Counted from the stretch's first letter, positions 1 to 8,977 are shown. The stretch is DNA of 64,000 bases from Bradyrhizobium sp. (GCF_022844465.1 NZ_JALHLP010000003.1:1-64000); one strand, 5' to 3'. The notes: a model not told the origin generated them from the sequence alone. Numbers and translations: made by a program.

Positions 1-302
1 GTCTGCAGCGCCTGGTTGGCGATCGATTTGGCGGTATCGACCAGCTTCTGCAGCGAGGTGATGCCGGTGTTGGCGGCCTGCAGCACCTGCACGCCGTTGC
101 CGATGCCGTCGAGGAGGTTGTTGATGTCACCGGCGCGCGCGTCGAGCAGCTGCGCGGTGAAGAAGTTGGTGGGGTTGTCGAGGGCCGTGTTGACCTTCTT
201 GCCGGTGGAAAGGCGGTTCTGCGTGGTGGCGAGCAGATCGGCGGTCGACTGCAGCGAGAGGAGGTTCTGGCGAACCGAGGCAGAGAGAACAATGCTACCC
301 AT
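1..302 (-). CDS. fliC: Flagellin, N-terminal part (cut by window edge)
   Basis: This is the first 100 residues of a flagellin, the subunit of the flagellar filament; the gene runs off the left edge. The visible part begins MGSIVLSASVRQNLLSLQ and carries the conserved N-terminal D0/D1 helices, including LSTGKKVNTALDNPTNFF and the GNGVQVLQAANTG region that packs in the filament core. The wording matches the large Bradyrhizobium polar flagellins. An in-frame ATG lies two codons upstream (308), but the AAAGG at about 310-314 is correctly spaced only for the ATG at 302. The gene is divergent from flbT, whose product in Caulobacter limits flagellin mRNA, so the two are plausibly linked in regulation. 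Full length and paralogue number cannot be judged here. Confidence 0.93.
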   Translation of the reverse strand, partial: MGSIVLSASVRQNLLSLQSTADLLATTQNRLSTGKKVNTALDNPTNFFTAQLLDARAGDINNLLDGIGNGVQVLQAANTGITSLQKLVDTAKSIANQALQ

Positions 303-611
303 TTTCATACCTTTCTGGTGTGAAGCAAAGAACGAGCCAACTTCCCGGATTTTGATCGGGCGACGGCTCACTCTGGAAGCAAGTGGCTAATAAAAGGTGA
401 ATCCGGCGGACCGGCCGCACATAAAAAATGTGAAGATGAGATTAATCCACTACCTCGGGATGTATTGCGCTTTTCAACGTCGACGCACGACAAAGCTGCA
501 TGAAATGGGCACAAGTCGCACGTTTACCATTGGTTAACTATCATGAGAAATGATGCGACTCGGCCAACGGGGATCGAGAACGCGCTAAAATGCGTCAACC
601 GGAGAACAGCC
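303..611. promoter_or_regulatory. Divergent flagellin/flbT intergenic region
   Basis: About 310 bases separate the flagellin start from the flbT start, with no convincing gene. The part before flbT is AT-richer than the surroundings and holds an imperfect palindrome, GTTTACC-ATT-GGTTAAC, near 522-538. Both promoters must lie here. I could not identify a clear sigma-28 or sigma-54 box by eye. Confidence 0.5.
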
Positions 612-1040
612 ATGGCCCTCAAAGTCGAGCTCAAGCCGCACGAGCGAATCATCATCGGCGCCTGCGTCGTCACCAATACCGATCAGCGCGCGAGGCTGTT
701 GATCGATGGCGACCGGATTCCGATCCTGCGTGAAAAGGACATTCTCACGCCCGAGACGGCCGACACTCCGGCCAGGCTGGTCTATCTCGCCGTCCAGCTC
801 ATGTACCTGTCGCCGGACCCGATGGCTCATCACCCGACCTATTTCAGCCTGGTGCGTGAGATCCTGAGCGCGACGCCGAGCGCATGGCCCTTCATCGAGG
901 GCATCAACAACAACATCCTGAACGGCGATCTCTATCACGCGCTCAAGGAAGCAAAAAAGCTGATCGGCCATGAAGAGCAGCTGCTCGAAAGCGCCCGTCA
1001 ACTCCCGAACTCCGGCGCGCCCGATCGTCAGTCCGCCTAA
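612..1040 (+). CDS. flbT: Flagellar biosynthesis repressor FlbT
   Basis: A 142-residue FlbT. In Caulobacter, FlbT binds the 5' leader of flagellin mRNA and promotes its decay until the hook is finished. The start at MALKVELKPHE is chosen because it matches the family N-terminus and has GGAG at 601-604 with seven bases of spacing; the frame stays open upstream to an ATG at 543 but that extension is not family-like. Family features include the KPHERIIIGACVVTN strand, the REKDILTPETADTPARLVYLAVQ core and the C-terminal NGDLYHALKEAKKLI helix. It faces away from the flagellin gene and converges on flgL. The usual partner flaF is not beside it in this window and may lie beyond the left edge. Confidence 0.93.
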   Translation: MALKVELKPHERIIIGACVVTNTDQRARLLIDGDRIPILREKDILTPETADTPARLVYLAVQLMYLSPDPMAHHPTYFSLVREILSATPSAWPFIEGINNNILNGDLYHALKEAKKLIGHEEQLLESARQLPNSGAPDRQSA

Positions 1041-1064
1041 ACATCACGACCGCGCCAGAATGAA

Positions 1065-1086
1065 AAGGCCCCCGCGAAGGGGCCTT
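1065..1086 (-). terminator. Terminator between flbT and flgL
   Basis: Perfect stem AAGGCCCC/GGGGCCTT (1065-1072 with 1079-1086) and a six-base loop. Read on the minus strand it is followed by TTTTCATT, so it fits the end of the flgEKL operon. It may also stop flbT, as the genes converge. Confidence 0.75.
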
Positions 1087-1135
1087 GTCCTGTTTGAAAC
1101 CGCCATCGGAAGCCTGCGATCAGGGCGGCAGGCAC

Positions 1136-3013
1136 TCAGAGCGGCAGGTACTTGGTCAGCGTGGTCTGGTAGAGCATCGACGTGGTTTGATAGGAGGCCT
1201 GCAGGCTGGTTTGCAGGGCCAGGATCTTAGTCGCCACCTCGTCCTGGTTGATGCCCTCGATCTGGTCGAGCATGGTCTGCGCCATTCCCTTCAGCTGGGT
1301 CTGGCGATCGATCGTCGACTTGATCGCGGCTTGCGCGCCGGCGAATTCCACCTGGATGTCCTGGATCGATTGCTGGCCGCTCTGCACGGCGAGGTTTGCC
1401 GCGATGCGCTGCTGCAGCGCGCTGACCTGCGCCTTTGCATTCGGATTGCCGGCGTTGGTGGCGACCGCCGAATACACCGCGACATTCTGCAGCAGATGCC
1501 GCAACGCCTCTTCGCTAGCGCGCGCGCCGTACTGCACCGTGACGGACTGGTCGATCCGCGCGATCGCAGTGCCGCGCGGCGGATCGGTGCCGACCTCGCC
1601 GGTGTACCAGGTCACGGTGTTGGCCGGCGTACCGCCGATCAGGTTGGTGGCGGTCGCAAACGGCGGGCCGTTGACGCGCAGCGGCGCCGCGTTGGCGCTC
1701 GCGGGGCCAGCGAAGCCTAGCGCGGCGAAGGCGGCCGCATTCGAACTGGAAACCGCGAGACTCGCGCCGTCGCCGCCGTGCAACGCGACCACGCCACCGG
1801 TCACCGTCGAGGGCGTACCGGTCCCGGTAATCGAATCGATCTTCGCCAGCAGCGCCTGAACGCTGTCGGTGACGTTGAGCTGGTTGCCGGTGGCGCCCAC
1901 CGCCACGAAGGTGATCGGCGTCCCGTTGACCGTGATGGTATCGCCCGCCGCGAAGCTCGCGGTCAGCGAATCCGTCAACGCGACGCCGGAAAGCAGCGTG
2001 GCGCCGGTGATCGGCGCCGGCACCAAGGCCTGGTTGTTGACCGGGGTTCCCGTGATCGTTGCCGAAGGGTTGAAGAAATTGTCGGAGGCGGTGATGGCCG
2101 ATGCCGCCACCAATGCGGTGTCACTCAGGGTCTGGATCGACGAAGTCAGTACCGCCTGCAGATTGGCCGTGGTCGCGATGGTATCGACGCCAATGAGAAA
2201 CGAGCCGGTCGGCGGCGGGTTCTTCGTGGTGGCCGTCAGTACGACCGATTCGGTGGTGCCATCCGGCAGATTGAAGTTGAAGCTGATCCTGTCGCCATCG
2301 TTCGGATTGACCAATCCGAGATCGATGGTGGCGGCCGGCGGCGCGCCGGCCGCCTGCGTCACCGTCGCGCCGGTAAGCGAAGACGAGATCGTGCCGAGCT
2401 TCATCCCGAACGACGAGCCGTCTTCGCCGAGCCGGGTCACGGTGGTGGTCAGCGGCGGCGAGGCGACGGTAAGATGCGCCATGTTACCGACGCCCTGATC
2501 CGCCTGCCGGCGCTCGTTGATCATTTGCTTCAGCCCGGCTTGCGTCCCGGTCCCGTCGAGCATGACCTCGGCGGCTACCGTCGGCGCCGTATCGGTGGTG
2601 CGGCCGGAGAACAGATAGCGGTCAGCCGATTGGCTGTTGAGGATCGAGACCACGTTCGAGAACGCCGCTTGCGACGTGATCTGACCGGAGCTTTGGCCAT
2701 TGTTATTGAGCACGATGGTCGAAGTCGTGGCAGCGCTCTTGACCGACGCGCTGATATCGGACAGGCCCTTCAGCGCCAGGTCGGCGACGTTGAGCCTCAT
2801 ATTGACGTTGGTCGCGGTGTCCGCAAAGGCGTTGATGCTGCTGATCTGGGCGCGCAGGTTGAGCGCGAAGCCGCGATTTGGCCCCTGCCCGGCGTAAGTC
2901 GTCGCAATTCTGCCGCTTGCCAGTTGTTGCGTCAGCTCATTGAGCTGACTGCGCAGGCCAAGAATCGAGGTTCCGATGTAGGATGTCTTGCCGCTAACGC
3001 CGTCGATAGACAT
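1136..3013 (-). CDS. flgL: Flagellar hook-associated protein FlgL (HAP3), extended
   Basis: FlgL joins the hook to the filament. The N-terminus (about residues 1-140, with LRSQLNELTQQLASGR) and the C-terminal helices (about 510-625, ending TTSMLYQTTLTKYLPL) are flagellin-like D0/D1 segments. At 625 residues it is about twice the length of enterobacterial FlgL. The extra length is a Thr/Ala/Gly-rich middle part, and residues about 337-435 form an insert that is closely repeated in FlgE. GAGGG five bases before the ATG supports the start. That ribosome site overlaps the end of flgK, whose stop is seven bases upstream, so the genes are co-transcribed. The insert looks like DUF1522, known from rhizobial flagellar proteins, an assignment made from memory of the family. 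Confidence 0.9.
   Translation of the reverse strand: MSIDGVSGKTSYIGTSILGLRSQLNELTQQLASGRIATTYAGQGPNRGFALNLRAQISSINAFADTATNVNMRLNVADLALKGLSDISASVKSAATTSTIVLNNNGQSSGQITSQAAFSNVVSILNSQSADRYLFSGRTTDTAPTVAAEVMLDGTGTQAGLKQMINERRQADQGVGNMAHLTVASPPLTTTVTRLGEDGSSFGMKLGTISSSLTGATVTQAAGAPPAATIDLGLVNPNDGDRISFNFNLPDGTTESVVLTATTKNPPPTGSFLIGVDTIATTANLQAVLTSSIQTLSDTALVAASAITASDNFFNPSATITGTPVNNQALVPAPITGATLLSGVALTDSLTASFAAGDTITVNGTPITFVAVGATGNQLNVTDSVQALLAKIDSITGTGTPSTVTGGVVALHGGDGASLAVSSSNAAAFAALGFAGPASANAAPLRVNGPPFATATNLIGGTPANTVTWYTGEVGTDPPRGTAIARIDQSVTVQYGARASEEALRHLLQNVAVYSAVATNAGNPNAKAQVSALQQRIAANLAVQSGQQSIQDIQVEFAGAQAAIKSTIDRQTQLKGMAQTMLDQIEGINQDEVATKILALQTSLQASYQTTSMLYQTTLTKYLPL
1706..2005 (-). repeat. 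FlgL copy of the FlgL/FlgE shared insert
   Basis: About 300 bases coding for residues 337-435 of FlgL, beginning GATLLSG and containing AGDTITVNGTPITFVA, GNQLNVTD and ALLAKIDSIT. A second copy lies in flgE at 5746-6043. Protein identity is roughly two thirds by eye, and the DNA is also clearly related. Confidence 0.85.
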
Positions 3014-3020
3014 GAAACCC

Positions 3021-4904
3021 TCATATGGACTGAATCAGCGTGTCGAACATCTGCTTGATGGACGACATCACGCGGGCGTTGGCGGAGTAGGCGTTCTGCA
3101 GCGCCAGCAGATGCGCCATCTCGTCATCGATATTGACGCCCGATGCCTCGCTAACCTTGTTCTGCAGGGTGTTCAGCACCACGCCCTGGCCGTCAGCCAG
3201 TTGCTTGGCGATGGAGGCCGCTTCGCCCTGCTGGCTGATGAACTGCTTGGCGAAATTGGTCAGCGTGCCGGTGAACGGAGCGCTGGCCGTGCCGATGCCG
3301 GTCTGGGGCGAGTAACGATAGTTCCCTGACTGCAATTGGTTGAGAACGAAGTCGGAGCGCGCGCTGTCGCCGGCGCCCGTCAGCGGGCTGGTCGAGAACA
3401 CGATCATGCGCGAGGGATCGCCGATCAGCCCTACATTGACGCTGATACGGCCGGCCAGTCCGGTCTGTTGCGAGCCGTTGGCGGTGAGCGCACCGGTATA
3501 GAGCCCGCCATTGTCGGTGAACAACGGCAGCTGTACGTTGCCGCTGGTGAGCGACGACATCGTCTTGGTGACCGACGCCGCAAGAACGTCCGACTGGTTC
3601 GGCGCGCCGTCATCGAGAACGCGCAGCGTCGAACCCGACGGATTCGAAAACTGGAGATCGGCGGATGCCCCGAGCGCGGCGTTGAGCTGGGCGACCACCG
3701 ACGCCATGCCGCCAGCAAAGTTGATGCCGAGAACCTCATCGTTCGGATCGAGCGTCGCAACATTGCTCAGCGGCAACACGCTCGGGTCATCGACGCGGAC
3801 AATCGAAAGGTTGTGCGTCAGGCCGGTGGTGTTGTCCCTGTAGCTGACGTGGATGATGTTGCCGGACTGCAATCCCGCAAGATCCAGGTCGTAGCCGGCC
3901 TGCGGCAGCACCGAGGGGGGGGCGGCGACGGCGGCCGCCGTCCTGTCCGACAGCGCGCTCGACATCGCCGCCGCGAATTGGTCAACCTGCGCCTGCGCCT
4001 TGACCAGCGTGTTGTCGCGCAGTTCAAGAAGGGCGGCGATCTTGCCGGAACGAATCGAGTTGGTGGACACCAGATCGTAGCTGCCGCCCTGCGGAAAGCT
4101 GATGGTGATGGTGCCGATATTGTTCTTGGCCGGATCGACGTTATACAGGGTGTTGGGCGTCATCGTGCCCTGCGGATTGAAGATCAGCTTCGACGCCTCG
4201 GTGCCGACCAGTTGCACGCCGGAATTCGTGAACACCGTCACCTGATTCAGCCTGTTGGTGAAAGTCCTGATGTCCACCAGGCCGGACAACTGGGTGAGGT
4301 ACTGATCGCGCTGATCCAGCAACGCGGCCGTCGCCGCGTCAGCCTGCCCGCTGCTCTGCAACTGGTTGTTGATGGCCGCGATCCGGTCCATCGCGTTGTT
4401 CGCCGTGAGGATGGAATCGTTGATGCCGAGTTCGGCATTGGCGCGCAGGCTCTGAATCCCTTGCGTCGTGGCATTGAGCGTCTGCGCCATGGTCTGCGCG
4501 GCGCTGACCGCGCCGATCCGCGCCGATTGCGAATCCGGGCTGGTAGACAAGCCCTGAAACGCGGTCAGGAGTTTGTTGAACGCGCTCTCGATGGTGCCCG
4601 CTTCGTCCGGATTGCCGTACACGTTCTGCAGATTGGCGAGATACGTCGAGCGGATATCGGCATAGGCCGCGCCGGAGGTTTCCGTGCGCAACTGGGTTAG
4701 CAGATACTCGTCGATCTGGCGGTCGACGCCGTTCAAGAGAACGCTCGATCCGTAATCGCCGGTCGATCCGGCGACCTGGATGACCGACTTCTTGATGTAG
4801 CCCGGGGTTTCCGCGTTGGCGACGTTCGATCCGACCAGCGAGATCGAGGCTTGCGTCGCGCGCAGGCCGGACATCGCGGCGGAGAGAGCCTGGCTCAAAC
4901 CCAT
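3021..4904 (-). CDS. flgK: Flagellar hook-associated protein FlgK (HAP1)
   Basis: FlgK is the first hook-filament junction protein. The 627-residue product starts MGLSQALSAAMSGLRATQ and shows the rod/hook-family N-terminal motif SNVANAETPGYIKKS. Its C-terminus (GVNIDDEMAHLLALQNAYSA, then SIKQMFDTLIQSI) is the classic FlgK coiled-coil end. Length is a little above the enterobacterial norm of about 550. It sits between flgE (41 bases upstream) and flgL (7 bases downstream) on the same strand, in assembly order from hook to junction. No missing core region is apparent. Confidence 0.95.
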   Translation of the reverse strand: MGLSQALSAAMSGLRATQASISLVGSNVANAETPGYIKKSVIQVAGSTGDYGSSVLLNGVDRQIDEYLLTQLRTETSGAAYADIRSTYLANLQNVYGNPDEAGTIESAFNKLLTAFQGLSTSPDSQSARIGAVSAAQTMAQTLNATTQGIQSLRANAELGINDSILTANNAMDRIAAINNQLQSSGQADAATAALLDQRDQYLTQLSGLVDIRTFTNRLNQVTVFTNSGVQLVGTEASKLIFNPQGTMTPNTLYNVDPAKNNIGTITISFPQGGSYDLVSTNSIRSGKIAALLELRDNTLVKAQAQVDQFAAAMSSALSDRTAAAVAAPPSVLPQAGYDLDLAGLQSGNIIHVSYRDNTTGLTHNLSIVRVDDPSVLPLSNVATLDPNDEVLGINFAGGMASVVAQLNAALGASADLQFSNPSGSTLRVLDDGAPNQSDVLAASVTKTMSSLTSGNVQLPLFTDNGGLYTGALTANGSQQTGLAGRISVNVGLIGDPSRMIVFSTSPLTGAGDSARSDFVLNQLQSGNYRYSPQTGIGTASAPFTGTLTNFAKQFISQQGEAASIAKQLADGQGVVLNTLQNKVSEASGVNIDDEMAHLLALQNAYSANARVMSSIKQMFDTLIQSI

Positions 4905-4945
4905 GACTAGTTGTCCATCTCAGGTCGCATCGCGAACATGGCCGA

Positions 4946-6751
4946 TCAGCGCAGCACGTTCAGCAGATCCTGCACCATCGTGTTCGAAGTGGTGATGACC
5001 TTGGTGTTGGCCGAGTAGGCCTGCTGGGTGATGATCAGCTTGGTGAACTCGTCGGCGATGTCGGAGTTGGACCCCTCCAGCGATGAGCCGACGATGGTTC
5101 CGGCCTTGCCGTATAGCGCCTGCCCGGATTCATTGGTCACTTCGAACGCGCCGCCGTTGACGCGCTTGAGGAAGTTGGTGCCATTGAAGGTAGCGACCGA
5201 GATTTCGGCGAGGTCGAGGTTGCGGCCATTGGAGTAGTTGCCGGCGATACGGCCGTTGGCACTGACGCCGATGGACTGTAACTGACCGGCCGGAAAGCCG
5301 TCCTGCTGGATCTGGTTGACCTGCACGTTGCCGTTGGCGTCCGCGAACTGGGTGACGCCGCCGGTGCCGAAGTTGATGACCGGGCTGCCCAGCGAGACAC
5401 CGTTGACGACGGCGTTGGTGAGCGTGACGTTGGAAACCGGGGGCGACATCTGTCCGGAGGCCGAGAAGGTGAAGTTGGAATTCACGTTCTGCCATGCCAC
5501 CTGGGTGCCGGTTGCGTTGGCATTGACCTGGTAAAACAGGTTCCAGGTGTCGGTATTGCCAGGGCCGAGCGAGGCGCTGTTGGTCTTGGCCCAGCGTAAC
5601 TGCAGGTTCACGGGCGCGCCCGACACGTCGTAGGTCGTGACCGCTCCGCCCGCCAACGACTCTTCGAGAAACGTCGTGATATCGTTGCCGATTACCTGGC
5701 CGGTGCCGACCGTGCCGCCGCCGCCGCGCGTCGCTGTCACAGCGCCGGTAAAGCCAAGCGCGGCGAAGGCCGACGGATTGGAACTGGTGACCGAGAGGTT
5801 GGAAGCCGTGCCGGAATGCAGCGTGATCGCGCCGGCGGTGATGGTGGAGGGAATCGCCGTGGTGGTGATCGAATCGATCTTGGCGAGCAAGGCCGTGATG
5901 TTGTCGGTGACGTTGAGCTGGTTGCCGACGGCGCCCGCGGCCACGAAGGTAATCGGCGTGCCATTGACCGTAATGGTATCGCCCGCGGAGAAGTTCGCGG
6001 AGATCGAATCGGTGGCCGCCGCGCCGGAGAGCAGCGTCGCCCCGGTATTGGCCACCGACGGCACGGCCTTGTTGTTCTGCGCCGTTCCCGAGACGGTGGC
6101 GTCGGTGTAAGGCGGCGGAGGCGTTCCCACCACCAGCGGATTGAATCCCGCGGTATATGAGCTCGGCACGATCAATTCCGATCCGGGAATGGAAGGGTCG
6201 CTCCTGGTCGTCAGCGGATAGCCGGCGAGGTTGGCGCGATAGCTGATCCTGGTGGTTGGCTGCGCCGCCAGGAAGTCGTTCTGGAATTTGAGTACTTGGG
6301 GCGAACTGCCCGCGGGGTTGCCTGTCGTCGGATCGATCGGAACACCTTGCAGATAGAAGCCGGCGCCGTTGACGAGATAGCCGCTTTTGTCGATCTGGAA
6401 GTCACCGCGGCGGGTGAAGCGGTCGACGCCGTCGAATACCGGCGTGCCGTCGGTGAAATTGCCGGGCTTCTGCACCGCAAAGAAGCCGTTGCCGTTGATG
6501 GCCATGAAGGTCGCGACCGATGCCGACTGCACGTCGCCCTGAACCGAGTTGGTGGCGCGGGATTGCGTGGTCACACCGCCGGCGAGCTGAGCGGTCAGGG
6601 AGGTCTGCGGAATAAGATCGAGGAAAGAGGTTTCCATGCGCTTGAACGCCGTGGTCTGCGAGTTGGCGATGTTGCCCGAAACGTTTTCCAGCGCGTAGGA
6701 GTTCGCGCGGAGGCCGCCGACCGCGGTGGTAAGGGCGCCGAAGATACCCAT
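4946..6751 (-). CDS. flgE: Flagellar hook protein FlgE, extended
   Basis: FlgE polymerises into the hook. The N-terminus MGIFGALTTAVGGLRANS with NVSGNIANSQTTAFKR is the rod/hook motif, and the C-terminus (SNSDIADEFTKLIITQQAYSANTKVITTSNTM) is the typical FlgE end. At 601 residues it exceeds the usual 400 or so. Part of the surplus is an insert at about 237-337 almost the same as one in FlgL. A Shine-Dalgarno GGAG eight bases before the ATG supports the start. It is the first gene of the flgE-flgK-flgL operon; the promoter should lie in 6752-6880. Confidence 0.93.
   Translation of the reverse strand: MGIFGALTTAVGGLRANSYALENVSGNIANSQTTAFKRMETSFLDLIPQTSLTAQLAGGVTTQSRATNSVQGDVQSASVATFMAINGNGFFAVQKPGNFTDGTPVFDGVDRFTRRGDFQIDKSGYLVNGAGFYLQGVPIDPTTGNPAGSSPQVLKFQNDFLAAQPTTRISYRANLAGYPLTTRSDPSIPGSELIVPSSYTAGFNPLVVGTPPPPYTDATVSGTAQNNKAVPSVANTGATLLSGAAATDSISANFSAGDTITVNGTPITFVAAGAVGNQLNVTDNITALLAKIDSITTTAIPSTITAGAITLHSGTASNLSVTSSNPSAFAALGFTGAVTATRGGGGTVGTGQVIGNDITTFLEESLAGGAVTTYDVSGAPVNLQLRWAKTNSASLGPGNTDTWNLFYQVNANATGTQVAWQNVNSNFTFSASGQMSPPVSNVTLTNAVVNGVSLGSPVINFGTGGVTQFADANGNVQVNQIQQDGFPAGQLQSIGVSANGRIAGNYSNGRNLDLAEISVATFNGTNFLKRVNGGAFEVTNESGQALYGKAGTIVGSSLEGSNSDIADEFTKLIITQQAYSANTKVITTSNTMVQDLLNVLR
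5746..6043 (-). repeat. FlgE copy of the FlgL/FlgE shared insert
   Basis: Codes for residues about 237-337 of FlgE (GATLLSGAAATDS to FAALGFTG). It pairs with 1706-2005 in flgL. The most conserved stretch is AGDTITVNGTPITFVA, identical in both proteins. Confidence 0.85.
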
Positions 6752-6880
6752 GACATTTTCTCCAATTTCGATCCGGGCGGCTCATCGGCCCCCAGGATAT
6801 GTTCGGGGGGCGTTCTGGCCGCGTCGGGAGAAAACGTCGCAAGCGTCGTGCCAAACAAAAAAGTAAACAAATTCAATGTC

Positions 6881-6914
6881 TTAAATAAGACGCCCCGGTC
6901 CAGGGACCGGGGCG
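6881..6914 (-). terminator. Terminator after msrB
   Basis: Stem CGCCCCGGTC/GACCGGGGCG (6891-6900 with 6905-6914), loop of four bases, followed on the minus strand by TCTTATTTAA. It lies just past the msrB stop and before the flgE promoter region. Confidence 0.75.
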
Positions 6915-6951
6915 CATTTGCCGGGCGGGCAATAATTGCCGGGGCGAGAGC

Positions 6952-7452
6952 CTAGGAAGCCGATGGTCCAGCCGGGCGAAACGCCAGGCCGAATCCGTTG
7001 ATGCAATAGCGCAAACCGGTTGGCTTCGGCCCGTCGTCGAAGACGTGACCGAGGTGGCCGCCGCAGCGGCGGCAATGAACCTCGGTGCGCAGCATCCCGA
7101 GGCTGCGGTCTTCGGTCTTGCCGAGCGCATTGTCGAGCGGCTGGTAGAAACTGGGCCATCCCGTGCCGCTGTCGTATTTGGTTTCCGACGAGAACAGCGG
7201 CAGGTCACAACCGGCGCAGGCGAAGATGCCCTTGCGATTTTCCTTCAGCAGCGGACTCGAGCCCGGCCGTTCGGTGCCATGCTTGCGCAGGATTTCATAT
7301 TGCTGCGGCATGAGTTGCGCACGCCACTCGGCGTCGGTTTTCTCAATCTCGAATTTCCCGGCAGCCTCAGCCGGCGTCGTCCGCAACCAGCGGAAAGCGG
7401 CAAGGCCAAACAGGCCGGCGAGCGATACGAGCAGGAAACGGCGTTCGATCAT
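6952..7452 (-). CDS. msrB: Peptide-methionine (R)-S-oxide reductase MsrB, exported
   Basis: A 166-residue MsrB that reduces the R epimer of methionine sulfoxide in damaged proteins. Zinc cysteines sit at 79/82 (CAGC) and 127/130 (CRRC), and the catalytic cysteine is C150 in RYCING. The start at 7452 is chosen because GGAG is six bases upstream; the ATG at 7458 would leave no spacing. The N-terminus MIERRFLLVSLAGLFGLAAF has a twin-arginine followed by a hydrophobic core and AEA, so it is probably a Tat substrate working in the periplasm, while many MsrB are cytosolic. A strong terminator follows. Confidence 0.93.
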   Translation of the reverse strand: MIERRFLLVSLAGLFGLAAFRWLRTTPAEAAGKFEIEKTDAEWRAQLMPQQYEILRKHGTERPGSSPLLKENRKGIFACAGCDLPLFSSETKYDSGTGWPSFYQPLDNALGKTEDRSLGMLRTEVHCRRCGGHLGHVFDDGPKPTGLRYCINGFGLAFRPAGPSAS

Positions 7453-7510
7453 GGACATCTCCGGACGAGGCTGACGGTTCGCCAATAGATACGGGCCATT
7501 GGAATGGACG

Positions 7511-8977
7511 TTACACCGATCCGCCCCGAATTTGCTCACTTTCCCGCGAGGCGACGGCGCGCGTTGCCGCTTCATCCTGCGCTTCTGGCGAAGGCGGGGG
7601 TCGCGGCATACCCGGCGGCCGACGCGACCGGGTTCCGGCCTGCCGGTTCGCCTCCGCCAAACGCGCCTCGCGGACGCTTTCCCGCGCGCGTGCACCTTCG
7701 CGGTACCGGGCCAGCGCCCCCGCCACGGCGGAACTGCCCCGCCCCCACATGCCGATCAGATGGCCCGCGACCCGGCCGGTTGCGCCACCCGCCCACACCA
7801 GTTCGAAGGGCGAGAACAGCTTCCAGCGTTCATCGCCCTGCAGGATGCTGCGTGCGATCAATTGCCCCGCCATCGCCGACGTGTTCAGTCCCTGGCGCCC
7901 GAAACCACTGGCGACCCACAGACCCTTCTGCACCTGCCCGATCTGCGGCATGCCATGCACGGTCACGCCAACCGCGCCGCCAAACAGCTCAGCCATGGCG
8001 ACCTTGCCAAGCCGGGGGTAGATGGCTGCGATGCGGCGCGCGATAACCGGCCCGAAGCGGCTCGGCCGCGCCTCCCAGGTCGTCTCCGGGCTCGCCCACA
8101 TCAGCCGGTCACCGTCCACGACCCGAAAATGGTCAACGCCATCGCTGTCGGCGACCGAGCCCCGAAACGCGATCGTCTCGCCGAGACGCTCGCCAAGCGG
8201 CTCGGTCACCGCGGCGTAGCGCCAGACCGGCAACAGCGTCTCCGACAGCCGCCGCAATGGCGCGCCGAGATGGACGTTGCCGGCCGCCACGATGTGGGAT
8301 GCGCGCAACCGCGCCGACGGCGTCACGACGCGCTTGCGAATGCCCGATGGGTCAATGCTGACGACCGGCGTATCCTCGAAGATGCGCACGCCCGCCCGCC
8401 TCGCCTGCCCGGCGAGGCCCTTGATGTATTGTCCGCTGTCAACCTGGAAGGCGCGCGGAAAATGGATGCCGTGGAAATAGCGCGGGGTTCCGAGCTGTTC
8501 GCGCACGCGGTCGACCTGCCAGCCCTCCACCTCGGTGGAAAAATCCTCGCTCAGCGTCTGCAGGCGGCTGATCAGCGTCTCGCCGGCATCGACGTTGGAT
8601 ACTTCCAGGGCGCCCTCGGTCAGCGTCATGCCGGGCATCGCCGCCGCGGCGGCGCGGACATAGTCGGCGCCCTGCTTCGACAACTGCCAAAGCTCGCGGG
8701 CGTCGTTGAGGCCGACGCGCTCGATCAAGTCGCCGATCGGCAGACCATAGCCCGGCATGACCGTGCCGAGGTGACGGCCGGATGCGTTCCAGCCGATATG
8801 ACGGCCTTCGAGGACGGCGACGCTGGCGCCGAGCCGCGCGGCCTCGATCGCCACCGTCAGGCCGGCCAGTCCCGCCCCGATCACGCAAATATCGACGTCG
8901 AGGTCGAACGAAAGGCGTGCGCGCAAGGGCGCATCCTGGTCGGGGCCGGCGGTTGCGCTTGCGAAAGTCTCAGCCAT
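7511..8977 (-). CDS. FAD-dependent oxidoreductase (DAO family)
   Basis: A 488-residue flavoprotein of the D-amino-acid/glycine oxidase fold (DAO, PF01266). The dinucleotide motif GAGLAGLTVAIEAARLGASVAVLE is at about residues 34-57, and the RHIGWNASGRHLG segment resembles the gamma-glutamylputrescine oxidase (PuuB)/OrdL-like branch. The C-terminal ASGFGRQGLNTSAMAG is the second FAD-binding motif. About 70 residues after the catalytic fold are Arg/Pro/Ala-rich and probably disordered. The substrate is probably an amine or amino acid, but nothing nearby identifies it. It is divergent from the SixA-like gene with 95 bases between. Confidence 0.8.
   Translation of the reverse strand: MAETFASATAGPDQDAPLRARLSFDLDVDICVIGAGLAGLTVAIEAARLGASVAVLEGRHIGWNASGRHLGTVMPGYGLPIGDLIERVGLNDARELWQLSKQGADYVRAAAAAMPGMTLTEGALEVSNVDAGETLISRLQTLSEDFSTEVEGWQVDRVREQLGTPRYFHGIHFPRAFQVDSGQYIKGLAGQARRAGVRIFEDTPVVSIDPSGIRKRVVTPSARLRASHIVAAGNVHLGAPLRRLSETLLPVWRYAAVTEPLGERLGETIAFRGSVADSDGVDHFRVVDGDRLMWASPETTWEARPSRFGPVIARRIAAIYPRLGKVAMAELFGGAVGVTVHGMPQIGQVQKGLWVASGFGRQGLNTSAMAGQLIARSILQGDERWKLFSPFELVWAGGATGRVAGHLIGMWGRGSSAVAGALARYREGARARESVREARLAEANRQAGTRSRRPPGMPRPPPSPEAQDEAATRAVASRESEQIRGGSV

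Noticed and set aside
1136..6751. Assembly artefact behind the FlgL/FlgE duplication
   Set aside because: The two copies differ at many codons and each sits in a full-length, intact gene, so a recent duplication error is unlikely.
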